From: CAZCBJ01 sp964496705
GTDB lineage: Bacteria; Chloroflexota; Anaerolineae; Anaerolineales; Anaerolineaceae
Reading direction: 5' to 3'
DNA length: 5,737 nt
Assembly (NCBI GenBank): GCA_964496705.1
Contig: CAZCBJ010000238.1
Span: 1 to 5,737, forward strand
Below, piece by piece: positions 5,090-5,737 of this stretch. The number at the start of each line of letters is the position of its first letter. The stretch's first letter is position 1. The position numbers were made by a program, and so were the translations under genes. A model generated the notes under the pieces. The model searched no databases and was not told the origin of the DNA. It worked only from the letters and a program-made list of their open reading frames with translations.

Positions 5090-5737
5090 AGACGCAGCCT
5101 ACACCCCGCATCTGGCAGCAGCTCTCGGATTACCTCGATGGGCAGTTGCCTGCTCGAGAGGTGGAACGCATGGAGCGAAATTTGCGTTCTCAACCTGAGC
5201 TGAGGGCGGGGTTGGCGGAACTGCAGCGCACGAAATACATGCTGCGCCGCCTGCCGCGCCGTAAGGTGCCGCACAATTTCACCCTCACCCGCGCCATGGC
5301 TGCCGAAGCCGCCCGTGGGCGCACACCCTGGTACCGCGTTTTGGGGGCGACTTCCGGGCTGGCTGCCGTCCTGAGCATCTGTCTATTTCTGTTCCAGTTG
5401 CTCCCATTGGGGGCCATGGCCCCAGCCATGCCCGCAGCTGCGCCGATGGAAAAGGCCATGGAAATGGCTCAAGATACGCAGGCGACATCTCCACCGATTA
5501 TCCAATGGGGTGAGCAGGAGGCCGAAGGCATCGGCGGTGGAGACGTTGATGGGCCTGCTCCCATGCGCGTGTTGGAGCAGCCTGCGGCTTCCGGACCCGA
5601 AATCATCGTCGAGGAGACACAAGTGATTGTCGAGGTAACCAGGGAAGTCGAGGTGCAGCCGACCGAGATCCCCGCAGAAATAACCAATTTCGCGCTGACA
5701 GCCACGCCGGTGCCTGCCGCCAAGGCGATCGAAGAAC
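5086..5737 (+). CDS. Membrane anti-sigma factor, 3' partial, zinc ligands absent
   Basis: Open to the right edge (217 complete codons, no stop), so the gene continues. ATG overlaps the sigma stop as ATGA and has GAGGA six bases upstream. Predicted to hold the upstream ECF factor at the membrane until a signal releases it. The N-terminal part (about 9-50) has the anti-sigma helix pattern LSDYLDGQLPAREVERMERN then LRSQPELRAGL, but the HxxxCxxC zinc motif of ZAS proteins is replaced: Asn32, Gln36 and Leu39 sit where His, Cys and Cys would be. A linker with VPHNFTLTRAMA (61-72) precedes one membrane helix (about 84-110, GLAAVLSICLFLFQLLPL). The outer part starts with a Met-rich stretch (Met111, 115, 121, 125, 127) and later has a V/T/E-rich run, VEETQVIVEVTREVEV (175-190), then Pro-rich sequence. 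Identity rests on position and architecture, since the domain is weakly conserved. Confidence 0.82.
   Translation, partial: MKTQPTPRIWQQLSDYLDGQLPAREVERMERNLRSQPELRAGLAELQRTKYMLRRLPRRKVPHNFTLTRAMAAEAARGRTPWYRVLGATSGLAAVLSICLFLFQLLPLGAMAPAMPAAAPMEKAMEMAQDTQATSPPIIQWGEQEAEGIGGGDVDGPAPMRVLEQPAASGPEIIVEETQVIVEVTREVEVQPTEIPAEITNFALTATPVPAAKAIEE

Overview
The window reads as a fragment of a Gram-positive-like or Chloroflexota-type bacterial chromosome of moderately high GC. The best lineage hint is the anti-sigma factor at the right edge. Its outer tail carries the V/T/E-rich 'VTREVEV' style common in Chloroflexota (Anaerolineae-like) exported proteins, and its cytoplasmic linker has a 'VPHNFTLT' segment. 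That assignment is an inference, not something the bases prove.

Layout, left to right. (1) Bases 1-381, plus strand: the 3' part of a CYTH-domain (class IV adenylate cyclase / thiamine-triphosphatase-like) gene that begins outside the window. (2) Bases 392-2813, minus strand: crtB (phytoene synthase) and crtI (phytoene desaturase), the two-gene core of C40 carotenoid synthesis, with crtI upstream. crtB converges on the CYTH gene, and a stem-loop sits across the junction. (3) Bases 2814-2919: a short gap with the crtI ribosome site, a possible -10 box and inverted repeats. (4) About 2920-3360, minus strand: a decayed major-facilitator transporter, with apparent single-base losses and a truncated C-terminus. 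(5) Bases 3367-4320, minus strand: a MerR-type, B12-binding regulator of the CarH/LitR class that keeps the cobalamin and photosensing residues. (6) Bases 4321-4468: a divergent control region. It holds a good promoter for the regulator, three ACAA-containing repeats over and upstream of its -35 box, a 14-bp palindrome, and a perfect TATAAT box placed to give a leaderless message for the next gene. (7) Bases 4469-5737, plus strand: an ECF sigma factor overlapping (ATGA) a membrane anti-sigma factor that runs off the right edge.

Together the genes look like a light-responsive carotenoid module. In the dark, a CarH-type repressor bound to adenosylcobalamin would hold down its own promoter. All genes leftward of it (regulator, dead transporter, crtI, crtB) lie on the same strand, so derepression in light could reach the crt genes by read-through. 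The divergent ECF sigma/anti-sigma pair resembles the arrangement known for LitR with an ECF sigma factor in Streptomyces, and functionally CarQ/CarR in Myxococcus. It suggests a second, membrane- or stress-linked input to the same locus. The regulatory connections are inferred from layout and motifs; the gene identities of crtB, crtI, the MerR-B12 regulator and the sigma factor are read directly from conserved motifs.
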